This document shows positions 52,750 to 64,000 of a stretch of 64,000 nt of DNA, one piece after another. The stretch lies in NCBI RefSeq assembly GCF_025766255.1, contig NW_026516721.1, positions 124,001 through 188,000 of the forward strand. Reading direction: 5' to 3'. A program made the translations under genes and the position numbers. Each line of letters opens with the position of its first letter. The first letter of the stretch is position 1. The DNA comes from Zychaea mexicana (taxonomy: Eukaryota > Mucoromycota > Mucoromycetes > Mucorales > Lichtheimiaceae). The notes under the pieces were generated by a model. That model saw nothing but the letters and a program-made list of their open reading frames with translations. It was not told where the DNA came from and did not search any database.

Positions 52750-54363
52750 ATGGTATTAACCTTGATATCCCATGATCCGATAGTACTATTATTGATATGT
52801 CTCAGTGCTTCGGTTCTATCTGCGAGCGTTTCTTCGGGTGCTTCACCAACCGTGGCATTGCCAGAAATGGATGATATCTTTGGTCAAAATTTGTCGGCTG
52901 AAGAGTACTTTATGTCAGCTACTACGCCTGAACCGGAGCATCATGAATTAAAAGAAGACGGCGAAGGCGAAGACGACAGCGAAGACGAAGACGAGGAAGA
53001 GGAAAGCGACGAGAGTGACGATACGTATCCCTCCCTTCCCTTCTCAGCAGAAGAACTCGAAAGAGGTAAAAGGAAACCATATACTCTTGACTAGGAAAAC
53101 AACAGTCAAATCTGAAAAATAAAAAAGGCGAACTTCCCGTATATAGAGAACCAACCAATACCGAAGGCAATGATATGCCACCAGTTCCCCAAGTGACAGG
53201 ATGTCGTACACATGGCCAGATTGCACTCACTTATGTATGTCTGAAGCAGATGAAAGGACATTTATTATGAGGTTGTCATTTACAATTATTCTCCTGTATT
53301 ATTAGAGTGAAGGCCCAAGCGATGCAACTGCAAAAATTGTCCGTCAACTCAACAATGCTCAAGTACGTGCCAACTTTTTCATAAATACTACTTGGTAAGC
53401 TATTCTCATTCTCCATGTATAAAAAACAAACTCTCTTTACCTCTACTTCTATGATACTAACGCGACTTACACTCGACTCAAATTATTATATGGCACATAC
53501 AACATCACACCTTTGAAACAAAACAAAGGCTGTATACGCAACAATACGCTATGGTTGTTCAGAACATGTACAATGCCGGACATCTAATCGGCATGACATA
53601 CCGCGCTCCACAGCATGAAGACGGCTCATCATACACAGATGGCGAAATTCGACAAGATGTTATCAACAGCGCAAAAATGGTCGAGACGCTTATCCACGTT
53701 GCACCCAAATACGTACGATTACATTATTCTGATCCAGAAGACACACGCACGGAAAACATTATCAAAGATTTGGGATTTGTCCTGGTGGATCATAATCTTG
53801 ACAGCATGGATTATCTGCATAAAACTGGCCCAAAAATCCAAAGTGTTTATCGCAATGCATTTATACGTCAAAAGGATACATATGATGCCAAAGGATCGTT
53901 CATCTCGGTGCAATACGACATTCCGGGTAGCGGATCCTTGGCAGCTGTACCATTCATCATTCAAACGATTGATGAAGAGGGGTATACAGCCGTACGCATG
54001 GATGGATGCTTGAATGATCCCGAGCCTTATAAGTCCTGTAAGTTATAACACATCCTCCACCATTTTTCTTGATTGTATGTATGTGGAAAAATTCCTTTCT
54101 ACTAACAAAAGAATGTCTTATCACTTTTAGCTGCTGATTCACTCGAGTATGTTAGTGACAAGTTTTCTTTCAATACCACTGGATACAAACAAGGACAAAA
54201 ACCAGTTGCTATTGTCAGCAATGCAACCGAGGTGGATGAGCAGGGACTATCAGCCGAAGATGAACAGGATGGTTTTCTCGAAAGCAAGGCAAATGCGACA
54301 TTGTCGTACCTAGTGTTGACTGCATCTCTTGCATTTTTGGGAGCTATCACGCAACTTCTCTGA
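52750..54363 (+). CDS. GPI-type polysaccharide/chitin deacetylase-like protein (CE4), motifs degraded
   Basis: CE4 enzymes deacetylate chitin in the cell wall. Five exons: 52750-53065, 53095-53234, 53306-53394, 53529-54037 and 54131-54363, giving 428 residues. The first intron would be only 29 nt, so that junction is uncertain. A signal peptide (IVLLLICLSASVLSASVSS) is followed by an acidic linker. The NodB fold is recognisable: GCRTHGQIALTYSEGPSDAT, QVRANFFINTTWLYTQQYAM, GHLIGMTYRAPQHEDGSSYT, IIKDLGFVLVDHNLDSMDY. The metal-binding motif 1 (TFDDGP) is TYSEGP, motif 2 (HTxxH) is MTYRAP, and motif 3 (RPPYG) is RLHYSD, so deacetylase activity is doubtful. The C-terminus (ANATLSYLVLTASLAFLGAI) looks like a GPI-anchor signal. 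It probably sits on the cell surface. Confidence 0.85.
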
Positions 54364-55655
54364 AAGGATATTGTTATACCAGTATATTCGCTTTGATATA
54401 TCGTCGAACAACAACAAAGGGTTACATTTGAAATAAAACAAGATTAAAATACTGTTTATCTTGCATTTCGGCTTGTTGATCCTTTCACTGCATTCTTTTG
54501 TTCCTCCTGTTACTAGTAATGCTTGTAGAAACAGTGTGCTTATATCTAAACACAGGGGATGAGCTACAAGAATGACCAATAAAATCGACATATACGCATC
54601 ACTGCCTCTGGTGAAACTACAGAAACGACGGGTTTGTATGAGCAACTGTAACGGCCGCTCAAACCATGGTCTGTGCATTTGAAAATTTAGAGATCAACTA
54701 CGAGATGTAAGAAAGCGCATACAGTAGATGCTTTATTTTACAATGAATAAGAAGAGAAACAAGCTACGTGCTAATTCGGGTATAATACGTAATGATTGTC
54801 TTTTCATCACCAAGAAAACGTCATGGCCTGAAAATGATTCGTTCCCATTTCATTTGTATCTTTCCATTTATCCGCTAAATAGTTTATGGCTAGAGGCAAG
54901 AAGGGCAATACATGGTCACCCATTATATTCATGAAGAAATATCCGAGTTTGCATCCTGTTCCTTATGTGCGCTTGTACATTCTCGCTTATAGGCTTGACG
55001 ACGTGGTACATTATTCGTTATCAGTATGATAAGCAGGAGGTTGACATGGATTTTTCCGGGTTACATACTGTATGTGCGTTTATCGTTCTTCTAATGTGGA
55101 GAAAGAAATATGATGATGTCGACGTAATTGGTACTAGTAAGAACGCCATACACTTTGCTCTCATGTTTTGCATGAGAAGGAGACATGAGCGACATTAATC
55201 TGATTGTTTATTGTGACACTTGATATGGTATGTATATAGCTCACGCAATACGTTTCATGGATAGGATAGTTACGAAAAGTATTAATATGTGGCCTATTAT
55301 CATTACTTGACGGGCTTGATTCTCGCACGGTCATTCAAACCCTGGGAACATAGTGTGCATAAATGTAAACAATAAGCAATAACTGGATTTCCCATTACTG
55401 CTCCTTCAAACAAGGATTCACTTTCCACTATCGCCGTGCACGGTCCTAAAAAGTTGATGTGGGATTTTTCAGTTATTTTTTTCTTTCTTTTTTCATCAAT
55501 GATGGTTTTACGGATTTATAATCCGCCTTGAACTGCATGTCAGAAAACAATGTACTATGTATACATACTATATGTTAATCAAATATTGGGTTATTAGCCG
55601 GAGATGTATGTACTAGATATAGCTGACACTTTTGATGCATGTATGTAATATGTTA
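54364..55655. other. Intergenic region
   Basis: About 1.3 kb; no gene supported. The 54965-55198 plus-strand open frame is unassigned. Confidence 0.45.
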
Positions 55656-55949
55656 TTAATAGATAATAGACTTGCTCTTTCCCGTAGATATTTTGCCGTT
55701 ACCACCGTTCGGTACATTAGCATGACGACAGAATGTATAGTTTTCGATTTTGCCTTCGTAATTTGAAGAAATCTTAGTTTGTTGGGTGTACGCAGGTTTG
55801 AATGCGCCACCTTGTTGTCTTGAGTCGTAAACTATGTAGTTTGCAACCTGCAAAGTGTTGTCAGCAACTGGGATGAACACGTGGTCAATGTCTTTTCTAC
55901 CGGTTTTTCCTTTGTTTCGTTCGTAGCGTATGAGATAAAACAGTGTCAG
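55656..55949 (-). CDS. Uncharacterised small gene, last exon
   Basis: A minus-strand open segment preceded by a good acceptor (TTTTAG at 55950) encodes LTLFYLIRYERNKGKTGRKD, then VFIPVADNTLQVANYIVYDS and GGAFKPAYTQQTK, ending in GKSKSIIY. The composition looks coding. I do not recognise the family. The first exon was not resolved: upstream, around 55960-56080, lies a hydrophobic Cys-rich open frame (VVCYLVLFITVAYTCCC) and then a TATATA sequence at about 56084-56090, so a membrane or secreted protein is possible. Confidence 0.4.
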   Translation of the reverse strand: MTLFYLIRYERNKGKTGRKDIDHVFIPVADNTLQVANYIVYDSRQQGGAFKPAYTQQTKISSNYEGKIENYTFCRHANVPNGGNGKISTGKSKSIIY

Positions 55950-56218
55950 CTAAAAGCACAAGAAAACTGACGGACGATAGTTCCGATAAGTAACAAATCA
56001 ATTCTTTATAATCACTGCGACAACAACATGTATAAGCGACAGTGATAAACAACACTAGATAACATACCACACTCCGCACGAGTGTATATAAGCTGCTATT
56101 TCTTACACATGCGAACGAGCAAAAAAAAAAAAGAAGAACTTCATTCTTTGCTTTTTCCCACTACATCACCAAGCGTTACATATAATCTGCCACATAACAT
56201 CTGTTGTCAGCACATAAG

Positions 56219-57676
56219 ATGACCAACAAGACACGGCGAGTTACAGAATCCCGTCTATTTCGATTATACATTGGAAACGGAAATTGGGTCAGTTTGACAC
56301 GAGAAGTTACAGATGACCTCAGCGAAATATACAAAAACGGCAAGGCCACGCGCTACGAGCTCGCTCCCGGATTGCTACTCGACATCTTGCCGAATGATGT
56401 GGACTGTAACAGCAAGAACACCGACTTGGCATGTCTGATGCGTGTGGACTTGTGTTATGAGAACGATAACGAAGAGGACACCCAACAGTTACTATCAAAA
56501 TATGTGAAAGGACGCCTGGAGCAACAAGGTATCATCGACGCATTTCCTCCAACCAGAAAGTCTGACGATCAGCTACCCATTGTTACCAGCTTACCTACAC
56601 ATCGGCATCTGAGTATGGTTCCTATGCCTCCAACATGTGTCAATAGACGAACCTCAACAGCAACTCGCAGGGAAGATACTGCCACAGCTGTAACAGCAGC
56701 AGCAACAACGATAGTGTCGTCTCGTGCTCTTGCGGCGACAACCGATGAATCACCACAGGCCAGCATTAGTAACGGCAGCAAAAAGTTTCCAGCCAAGAAG
56801 CGCAGAACTAAACGACGCCGTACTGCTGACAAACAAGAATCGCCAGTAGAAGAGCGCTCAAAATATGTTGACGAGGATTGTCATGATCTGGAAGAGCCGA
56901 TGGAACGTTTGTCAACGGCAACCGATTCAGCGCTGCAGTACCAATACTATGCGATGGGACACCAACAACAGGTAATGCTATCGGCTACCCCATCGACATA
57001 TCGGCCTCCACTTACTACATACTACGGTGAAGAGAAAAGTATGCTGTTGAGAACACCGTCTCCGCCTCCAGTACTCGGCGGCTTATCAAGTAACCAGCAT
57101 CATCCCCAACAACATGATCAAGAGCACAGTGACTCTTCGGTCGAGAACAATCCTTTTTATGGTGCTAGTGCCGTACTATCCAACACCGAAGGACAACAGT
57201 ATTCTTTGCTTTCTCTGTCTCATGAGCCGCAAAACTGGACACGCCCTTATCATCAACACCATCGTCCTAGTATTATGGCCGGTCATCATGATCACCACAG
57301 TAGTGGCGAGCATCATTCCATAGTCGCAGCAGTAGCCAGCAGCAGCGATAGTGCTTATTATTACGGCAACCAAAACGGCGATAAGATGCAAGAGTCTGCA
57401 CCCTACGAAGTGGTTGCTTGCGCTTTACACCATCATCAAGATACTTCGCTTCATAGTGTGTCGCTGTCCAACTCACCATCTCCTCAATCCATGCTGTTAC
57501 CTACATCGTCAGAGCCTTATACAGCAGGGTCCGCTGCTGCTGCACCGTTTTTTCAGTCAAATTATCAGAGCGACCGAGCTTTACCCCACCACCAACAGCA
57601 ACAGCAGCAGCAACCAGTAGAGTATGAACAACATGCTACCTTTTTGGTTGATTCGGAACCAGCGCCTCAAGACTGA
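56219..57676 (+). CDS. Uncharacterised protein with basic nuclear-type motif
   Basis: A single-exon frame of 485 residues starting at ATG 56219. The N-terminal 130 residues look folded: ESRLFRLYIGNGNWVSLTRE, then ATRYELAPGLLLDILPNDVD and QLLSKYVKGRLEQQGIIDAF. I do not recognise this domain. A strongly basic segment, KKFPAKKRRTKRRRTADKQ, resembles a bipartite nuclear localisation signal. The remainder is low complexity, rich in His, Gln, Ser, Tyr and Pro. This layout (small conserved N-terminus, NLS, disordered tail) suits a nuclear regulator, but that is inference. Upstream at about 56080-56100 the sequence tatataagctg could serve as a TATA region, though the neighbouring gene on the other strand may use it instead. 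Confidence 0.65.
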   Translation: MTNKTRRVTESRLFRLYIGNGNWVSLTREVTDDLSEIYKNGKATRYELAPGLLLDILPNDVDCNSKNTDLACLMRVDLCYENDNEEDTQQLLSKYVKGRLEQQGIIDAFPPTRKSDDQLPIVTSLPTHRHLSMVPMPPTCVNRRTSTATRREDTATAVTAAATTIVSSRALAATTDESPQASISNGSKKFPAKKRRTKRRRTADKQESPVEERSKYVDEDCHDLEEPMERLSTATDSALQYQYYAMGHQQQVMLSATPSTYRPPLTTYYGEEKSMLLRTPSPPPVLGGLSSNQHHPQQHDQEHSDSSVENNPFYGASAVLSNTEGQQYSLLSLSHEPQNWTRPYHQHHRPSIMAGHHDHHSSGEHHSIVAAVASSSDSAYYYGNQNGDKMQESAPYEVVACALHHHQDTSLHSVSLSNSPSPQSMLLPTSSEPYTAGSAAAAPFFQSNYQSDRALPHHQQQQQQQPVEYEQHATFLVDSEPAPQD

Positions 57677-59089
57677 TCTTTGTTTACATTTTTTTGCGAA
57701 CCACTGTTTGTGTCTTTTTGTTTGTACAAATAAACCACGGAAGAAATGATTTTGTGTTAGTCATCGAGTCAGACCTCTATAATTGTTGTGATATTCATCG
57801 CTATCTTTTATATTATTGTGCGTAACTTGTATATCTCTCATCACATGATCTTACGCTACCTTCAACACTCTCACCATAATGTTATCCCGATCAATATGCT
57901 GCTTACTGGTTGCGGGAATAATATTGTTTTTCGTTTTCCCCCATTTTATGAGATCATTTTCCAGACCTGAACTTTTTTCAGCAAGAATAACAAATGTCTT
58001 CTCGGTTTTCTAATACCGATCAGTAATGGTTCTTTCTATACTTATTTCATTCTTTTGTTGTACTGTATGATACATCGTTTCATCGCGAATGTTCTTATTG
58101 TACGCGGTTTTTCTTCACTACTTGTTTAGTAGTAATTGTCTCTTTTTAGTATTGTACTCGTATCATTATACCCTTGTCAGTAATATAAATTGCGGCATGC
58201 TTGTATTTAATCGATGCTTTTTAGTATCTACATATGCAACAGTAAGCAAATTTCTCAACTTGTATCTGCTAAATTCAGCTTTGAGTTGAGCATATGCATA
58301 TTTGCATATGTGATACTGTGCATGTCATTAGTCTGCTCTATATCGCTTGCTAAGTAGAGAAATTATAGCTACAGAATCCTAGTACCCTACGGGTTACCAT
58401 GGACAGGTGAAATAGCTAGTTTCTTTTCATATTCTGATTATTGAGATACTTTGCCGAAAGAGGAACCTGTTCATGAACAAAACAAACAGTATTAACTTGT
58501 TTAGTAGAAGAGTAGAGTACTGCGCTTGAAAACCTGCCACTTTAACCAGAAAGTTCAAACTTGATGGGGAGGAGGGTAGTGCGAGAATAGGATATCTAAC
58601 ATACAGCTTGAAAAGACTGCTGTATATATGTGCATACGCTACGCATTAGCCATTGGATCATAAAATATGTTATTTCTGGCCTTATACATGTATACCAATC
58701 TTATAAGCTGAAGCACATGTGGTGCAACTGCTCTTAAATAAACATAATCACAGATTGTACATAAAATGGCTTTCAAAGGTCATAATGGCAGCTCATCTCG
58801 TGCCTATGGTAAAGAATGCTATTGTACATAAACTTCATTAAGAAAAGGTGGAAGTCTGTAAAATTCCTGTCTATTTTAAGGGAGTTACAGTATATATTCC
58901 AAACTGTGTATTGATAAGACAGAATCTGGTAGAATAACGAAATTTCTGATTTTATTACAGGCTCAATATTAAGTGTCTGTGTAGCAATAAATGTAGAGTA
59001 TAAGCGGTATCTGATGTATGTATTGAAAGAACGTCATTTGTATATTTTGCTGTTTACGCAGATGGGTGATGGCCACCTATGGATATATC
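57677..59089. other. Intergenic region
   Basis: About 1.4 kb between the convergent uncharacterised gene and REV1. It includes a short palindrome-rich patch (catatgcatatttgcatatg) at about 58291-58311. No gene supported. Confidence 0.5.
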
Positions 59090-61879
59090 TCAAAAGTGCA
59101 GCGAACAATTGTATAAGGTACAAATTACATCGGACACTGCTTGTCGCACCCTGTCGACACATGAATGCCATCCTTCGCCCATTTGTTTAGTCACTTGATC
59201 CAGATACATCACTGTGAGTTGTACCTTTTCTAAATCCTTGCTTCGTACGAGCTCTAAAACATACTTTGCAACCACATCCTCATCTTCTGATTCAGGACCT
59301 TCAGGGAATGATTTAACCCATTCCCGCAGCACTGAACGCACATCATCAATAGTGGTCCTACCAAGCAGTTTTGGTTCTGATAAAACAGGTAACGGCAAAT
59401 TCATTCTTGTGGTTGGCTCTGATGCATCGTCCATTAACTAATATAATAATGTTTGGTAAGCCCTCGAAATGATTTATCCTGCTTCTTCTCTGATACTGCT
59501 TACTTTGGTGCGAGCTTCACGGAAATGATCGTTGCGGATATTTCGTTCTCGTACCAATTGCTCCCGCATATGGTCGGATTGAATTTCCGCTTGCATAGCT
59601 GTATAATTGTTAATCCTCCATGATGCGCAAAATACACACTTTAATAGATTGCTGAAGTGATAGCTTACAGGCTGGTAATTCGCCCCAGATAGAAGACTCC
59701 CATGGAAGATTTTTTTGGGTCGTTGCTGTTCGATGCGGGCTTTTCGTTGGATTGAACATTTGAGTCAATGTGGTGCTACCGCCTTTTTTGGTAGGGCTTG
59801 CTGAACGAGTGCTTCGTTTCGTTATTCGCGGGCGGCCACGCAGTGTAGTATTCAGCTGGGGTTGGACTGGCTGAGGCGGAGGGGATGAAGAGCGAGGACG
59901 CTCTTGTTTAGGTTTACGTGATTGTTTGCTATACATTTTAAGTACTTGTTCGCGCATCGAATCAGGTAAAGCCAAAAGCGAGGCTGGATCCAGTTGAGAC
60001 CATGGTGGGATATCAGGCAGGGAAGCCAGTGGCTCAATTTCAGTTGTTAGTGGTGGTGAGGAAGGGGCTTGGTCAAAAGTTGGTTCAACTATCTGCATCT
60101 GTTGCTCGGCATGGCTTTTCATTGGCGGCGTTAATCGGGCAGCAGACAGCTCAGGTGAGCAAGAGAGAGAAGGTACTTTGTATTGTCTCCTAAGTTCTTC
60201 TTGAACTTCAGAAGGCAATTCAGCAAATACGTCTGGATCAATTTCTGTTGGAAGCGGCATGGGTGCTGGTGATGTTTCTCGAGAGGGTGAAAACGACAAC
60301 TTTTGTTGTCGAATAACAGTGTTGGGCGAATCCAACTTTGTAACCAGAATACCGAGACCTCGTAAGTCAGTGACGTCGAATTTGTACGAGAGTAGCATGT
60401 TATGGCTGTGCATCGCGATAGTTTCAGGGTCGTCTGTAGGAGCAGCAAGGGCCACTGACTTTGAGAAGCTGTCACATTCACCACATCCAAGACGTTTTGT
60501 TGCTTCTCCGGCATCTAAACGTCGTCGCAGCACGTTGAGTGTGATGCGCTTTCCTTTTCTTTCAATATTCTGTAGACGCTCGCTCACTTCCTCGGCTAAC
60601 TCTTCCATAAATCTCTGCAAAAATGTAAAGATAACGATTGTATCATTGTCAGCTTCCATTTCGCGCAAACGGTCATCAATCTACTTACTTTAACCTGCTC
60701 TTCGTTTTCAAACCGTACACCCCACTGCATAGAACTGATTAGACATCAATATATAGATTTCTTAAGCACTAGAAAATGATGATATATCGATTATGTTACG
60801 TGTACTTACATTAACATCCGCACTGACTGACTGTCGTTCTTGATCATGCTTCAAGGGACGATCGTCCAGTCCTCTCGCAAAGTTATACAGCATTTGGCCT
60901 GTTTTTGACCCAAAACTGGTTTGTAAGGCACCAAGATTCATTTTTAGAAGATCCGATACTTTTGAAACGCCCATGGTTGCCAGCTTTTCGGTCATTGCAT
61001 AGCCCACTCGCGGAAGATCAGATACCAAAAACTCTTGCACTTGATCTGACGAACAGTAGTATTGACCTGCAGGCTTTGCTTTCTTTGTAGCCAACCTCGC
61101 CAGGAGAATGTTCGATCCTATCCCAATACTGACTTCACAGCCTGTCTTTTCGCGTATGGTTTGTCGGATTTCCGTAGCAGCAGATGGGTCGTTCACTTCA
61201 ATAAGAGCCTCGTCTACGCTGACCGGTTCAATCTCCTCTGCAAATCCATAGAGCACCTCGTAAAATGCTTCAGATATAGCCTTGTACTTTTCAAACTCGT
61301 ATGGTATGACCTGTAGATCCGGACATAATCTCTTTGCTGTGCCTATGTGCATCCCGTTACGTACTCCAAATGAGCGTGCAATGTAGTTGCAGGACGCAAT
61401 ATCGCTCGATGAATCAATTTTGGCTTGCTGAACGTGTGATACTGCAACCGGTTTATCTTTTAGTTGAGGGCGATCCAGAAGACCCACTGATGCAAAAAAG
61501 CAGTCGAAATCAACGTGCCTTAAAAGTGAAACGTCGAATCGGCCGAGCATGAGCATAAGCATGTTGTTAGAGCCAATATGCTATACGCAGAGCCTATGTT
61601 TACAGCTCAAAGAAAGAAGATGAACAAACATCCTTACATCACTATCCGTGGTCCTTCACGCTTTCGTTTTTTACTTCCACGAGAAAACTTCTCATCCAGC
61701 TTTCGAATAATTTCTGACTTGATCTCTGACTTCCATGTTGAAAGGTGGTGTAGTCTCGAAGACGAATAAAACTTCTTGACGAATCCAGGGGTGACTGTCG
61801 TGTTTTCTCGGTTCCATTGATTCGCCAATAGACTTGCATTCAAAGTTTTGCCCTGTGGAGACTCGGTGGCGTTTTGGTT

Positions 61880-61954
<75 letters not shown>

Positions 61955-62611
61955 TTGTTGTTGCTGATTTTGTGCTCGAAATTGAAGTTCGGTTTGTGCT
62001 GTATCTTTGCCAGTGATGCGGTAGTCAGCCCAAGGTAGAAGTCGTTGCTGTTTGATACTGTCCGTCAACCAATTTGGTTTTACTACTTTGTAAGCCCTTC
62101 ATTGACATATATTTTGTCAGGTTAGCAACGCACTATGAGCGTTCTGCGTATCGATGGGCTGGGAAGGGGAGACAAGTTCATTACCGAAACTCATTGTACT
62201 TGGCTTGCGTTAAATTCGATGCGATAATGTGTGTAACACTTGATTTTTTTACTGGCAAAAAGAGGTAGTCTTAGCACTCCGTCTACATAAAAAGAAAGAA
62301 AAGGGTAAAGCTTACGGTAGTGTTGATAGTCTCCACCATGAAGAATAAATAGTCGACGTAGTTCGTTTTGAGGTGGATTCGTATACCCGTTAATGTAAAT
62401 TGACAACCCTTCAAAGATCTGTGGCACGTCCTGGCTTGATGTCGTTTCACTGCAACGCAAAAAGTTGAAATGTCAAATATCCATTTATTTGCGCGGAGCG
62501 AACATGAGAAGGAACTTACATTAGTTGTTCCTGGTCTTTAAGTTTCGCTTGCTTATTTGCCATGTATTTCCTAAATTCGCCGAAGCGAATCGCACCATAC
62601 TGATCGTCCAT
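59090..62611 (-). CDS. REV1: Translesion DNA polymerase REV1 (dCMP transferase)
   Basis: Y-family polymerase and scaffold of mutagenic bypass synthesis. Nine exons in transcription order: 62611-62520, 62449-62316, 62251-62185, 62096-61638, 61518-60810, 60724-60689, 60614-59669, 59598-59504 and 59437-59090. All are in phase, giving 961 residues. The BRCT domain covers about 35-120: IFEGLSIYINGYTNPPQNEL, GGDYQHY, SVTHIIASNLTQAK and VVKPNWLTDSI. A poly-Gln run (CAA/CAG) follows. The polymerase begins near 250: HVDFDCFFASVGL, ASCNYIARSFGVRNGM, SVDEALIEV (catalytic Asp/Glu), GIGSNILLARLATKKAKP and LPRVGYAMTEKL. Two ubiquitin-binding motifs show the Leu-Pro core: DPDVFAELPSEVQEELRRQY and DPASLLALPDSMREQVLKMY. 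The C-terminal domain (DVRSVLREWVKSF, VQLTVMYLDQVTKQM) is the docking site for other polymerases. Confidence 0.94.
61879..61952. repeat. (TTG)n/(CTG)n trinucleotide repeat in REV1
   Basis: About two dozen GTT/GCT triplets on the plus strand encode poly-Gln on the minus strand between the BRCT and polymerase domains of REV1. Boundaries are approximate. Confidence 0.8.
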
Positions 62612-63140
62612 AGTAGTGCAGTAGTGCAGTGCGGTGGAAAGAAGCAAAACTGGTGGCGGGGTTGCCACGGATGTTAATTTCTATTGTTATCTCAGCAAAA
62701 AGATGTACTTCAGCAGCAGAGTAGCCCTAAGTAACTGTAAGTGTTCGGCTCAGTAGCTACCTTGTACAAATGAAGAAGAAGAAGGTCACAGTCATTCATT
62801 GGCAGTACGCCTAGATAATAGATAGATTAGTGGTTATTTATAACAGCCCATAGTAAAATCGATATTACGGAAAAAAAAGGTTGTGCTAGAGAAGAGCATG
62901 ATCTTCCTTACGTGTAACATGGCTTCTTATGCATGCGTCCGAAGCAATACAACCTGGTGGCAGATTCTCCCAGTATACTCTATGGAATCTTGAAGCTAAT
63001 AAGCGAAAAGGGCGCAAAGTGTTCACTTGGGGTGTGTCGTTCCACCTGCCAAGGCTTCTGCTGTACTCCGACAATCCTACAGAGCTGTTGCTCTTTTACT
63101 ATTAATATCACGGCCTTTAACTTATTACTTGTACGAAACT
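62612..63140. promoter_or_regulatory. Shared upstream region of REV1 and the STIMATE-like gene
   Basis: 529 bp between divergent start codons. In-frame sequence upstream of the STIMATE-like ATG is open from 63003, so a longer N-terminus cannot be excluded. No promoter motif recognised. Confidence 0.4.
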
Positions 63141-63966
63141 ATGCTATACGTGCGCGAGCCTCCCCCACCACCTCCAGAAGACAATGACGACGAAGCCGGC
63201 TGTAAACTTCTTGATTCTTTTGCCATTTTCATACAGTTATGCTTAGCAGCAGCTGCATTCTCGACGCTTATTTTCAAGCGACATAAAGAACACCCTCGGC
63301 GGCCTGTGCGCATTTGGTAATTGACCTTTGGAAAAAAAAATAGTGCAGCTGTATATTGAAACAGAAAATCACTTATGTCAGAATCTCTTTGTAAATTTTG
63401 TTCATAGGGGATTCGACGTTAGTAAGCAGCTCGTCGGCGGTATCGTCATTCATTCTTTAAACGTAGTTGCGTCTTATATTTCAGGCGGTAATCCGGAGGG
63501 AAATCAATCGAATCCTTGTGTCTGGTAAAGAGCTTTAAAAATTTAAATCGTGGATAAGAAGTCCTGACGTTTTATTCTTTTTGAAGAGATATTGGTTTTT
63601 TTCTGTTGCTAAACTACTTGACTACTGTTGCACTTGACGGTATTTTAGGTATTTTTTGAATATATTTGTCGATACGACAATCGGCATAGGAATCTTGTGG
63701 GGCATACATGCTGGATTCCAATACATTCTGATCCATAAGCTTGGACTGTCTGGGTTTCAGACGGGCGTATATGGTGATCCTCCGCTTCAGAAACAACTGA
63801 AGCGTTGGGTCAAACAACTGGCTGTCTACATTGCAAGCCTGATTCTCATGAAACTCTGCGTGATTCTTATCTTCGATCTTATCCCACAACTATCTGATTT
63901 CGGTCGCTGGGTCTTGCAGTGGACCATGGGCGATTACAAGCTGCAAGTTGTATTTGTTATGCTCAT
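63141..63966 (+). CDS. STIMATE/TMEM110-YPL162C family membrane protein, 3' end outside window
   Basis: Multi-pass membrane proteins of this family sit in the ER (animal STIMATE, a helper of STIM1 at ER-plasma membrane contacts) or vacuole (yeast YPL162C). Exons seen: 63141-63316, 63408-63524 and 63649-63966, all in phase. The last ends at a GT donor 34 bases before the window edge, so at least one more exon follows. Signature blocks are CKLLDSFAIFIQ, PRRPVRIWGFDVSKQLVGG, NPCVWYFLNIFVDTTIGIGI, GVYGDPPLQKQLKRWVKQL and GDYKLQVVFVMLM. ATG 63141 was chosen because family members have a short N-terminus before the CxLLD block; a proline run and an acidic patch precede that block here. Confidence 0.9.
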
Positions 63967-64000
63967 GTAAGACAAGAAGAATCGAAAGCACCGATGGGTT

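Overview
The window is eukaryotic nuclear DNA from a filamentous fungus, most likely an early-diverging one (Mucoromycota, Mucorales-like). This rests on many short GT-AG introns (mostly 45-130 nt), an eEF2 of fungal type, a PH-CRIB PAK kinase, a chitin-deacetylase-type CE4 protein, and relics of gene families I associate with Mucorales genomes. Species was not determined. Runs of CAA/CAG/GCN codons and other microsatellites are common in genes and flanks. All gene models below were joined by hand from splice signals and reading-frame phase; no search was run.

Layout. 1-1292: 3' end of eEF2 (+). 1293-5247: accessory stretch with a palindromic short element, a 487-bp TA-flanked MITE and the sialate O-acetylesterase-like fragment it abuts. 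5248-8499: a Pho85-type cyclin and a REEP/Yop1-type ER-shaping protein (+). 8969-16705: three minus-strand genes, namely a small protein with an RVxF-like motif, a Kelch-BTB protein and a Cla4-like PAK kinase. 16706-29612: gene-poor accessory block containing a small unknown gene, an AT-rich island with direct repeats and relic exons, a broken exonuclease-containing gene of mobile-element type and a LINE 3' relic. 29613-33851: PP4 regulatory subunit 3 (-). 35718-38220: ALYREF/Yra1 (-) and mitochondrial uS2m (+) from a 171-bp shared upstream region. 38321-40558: POT1 telomere protein (-). 42200-45952: IRE1 (+), tail to tail with TACO1/YebC (46048-47350, -). 48199-52459: UBA-USP protein of USP25/28 type without a recognisable catalytic Cys (+). 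52750-54363: GPI-type CE4 deacetylase-like protein with degraded catalytic motifs (+). 55656-57676: two uncharacterised genes. 59090-62611: REV1 translesion polymerase (-). 63141-end: STIMATE/YPL162C-type membrane protein (+), cut by the window edge.

Functionally this is ordinary core-genome content (translation, mRNA export, telomere protection, unfolded-protein response, DNA damage tolerance, Rho/Cdc42 signalling, PP4 signalling) with an accessory block in the middle. The most notable items are the apparent pseudo-deubiquitinase, the apparent pseudo-deacetylase, the exonuclease-fusion mobile-type relic and the AT-rich repeat island.
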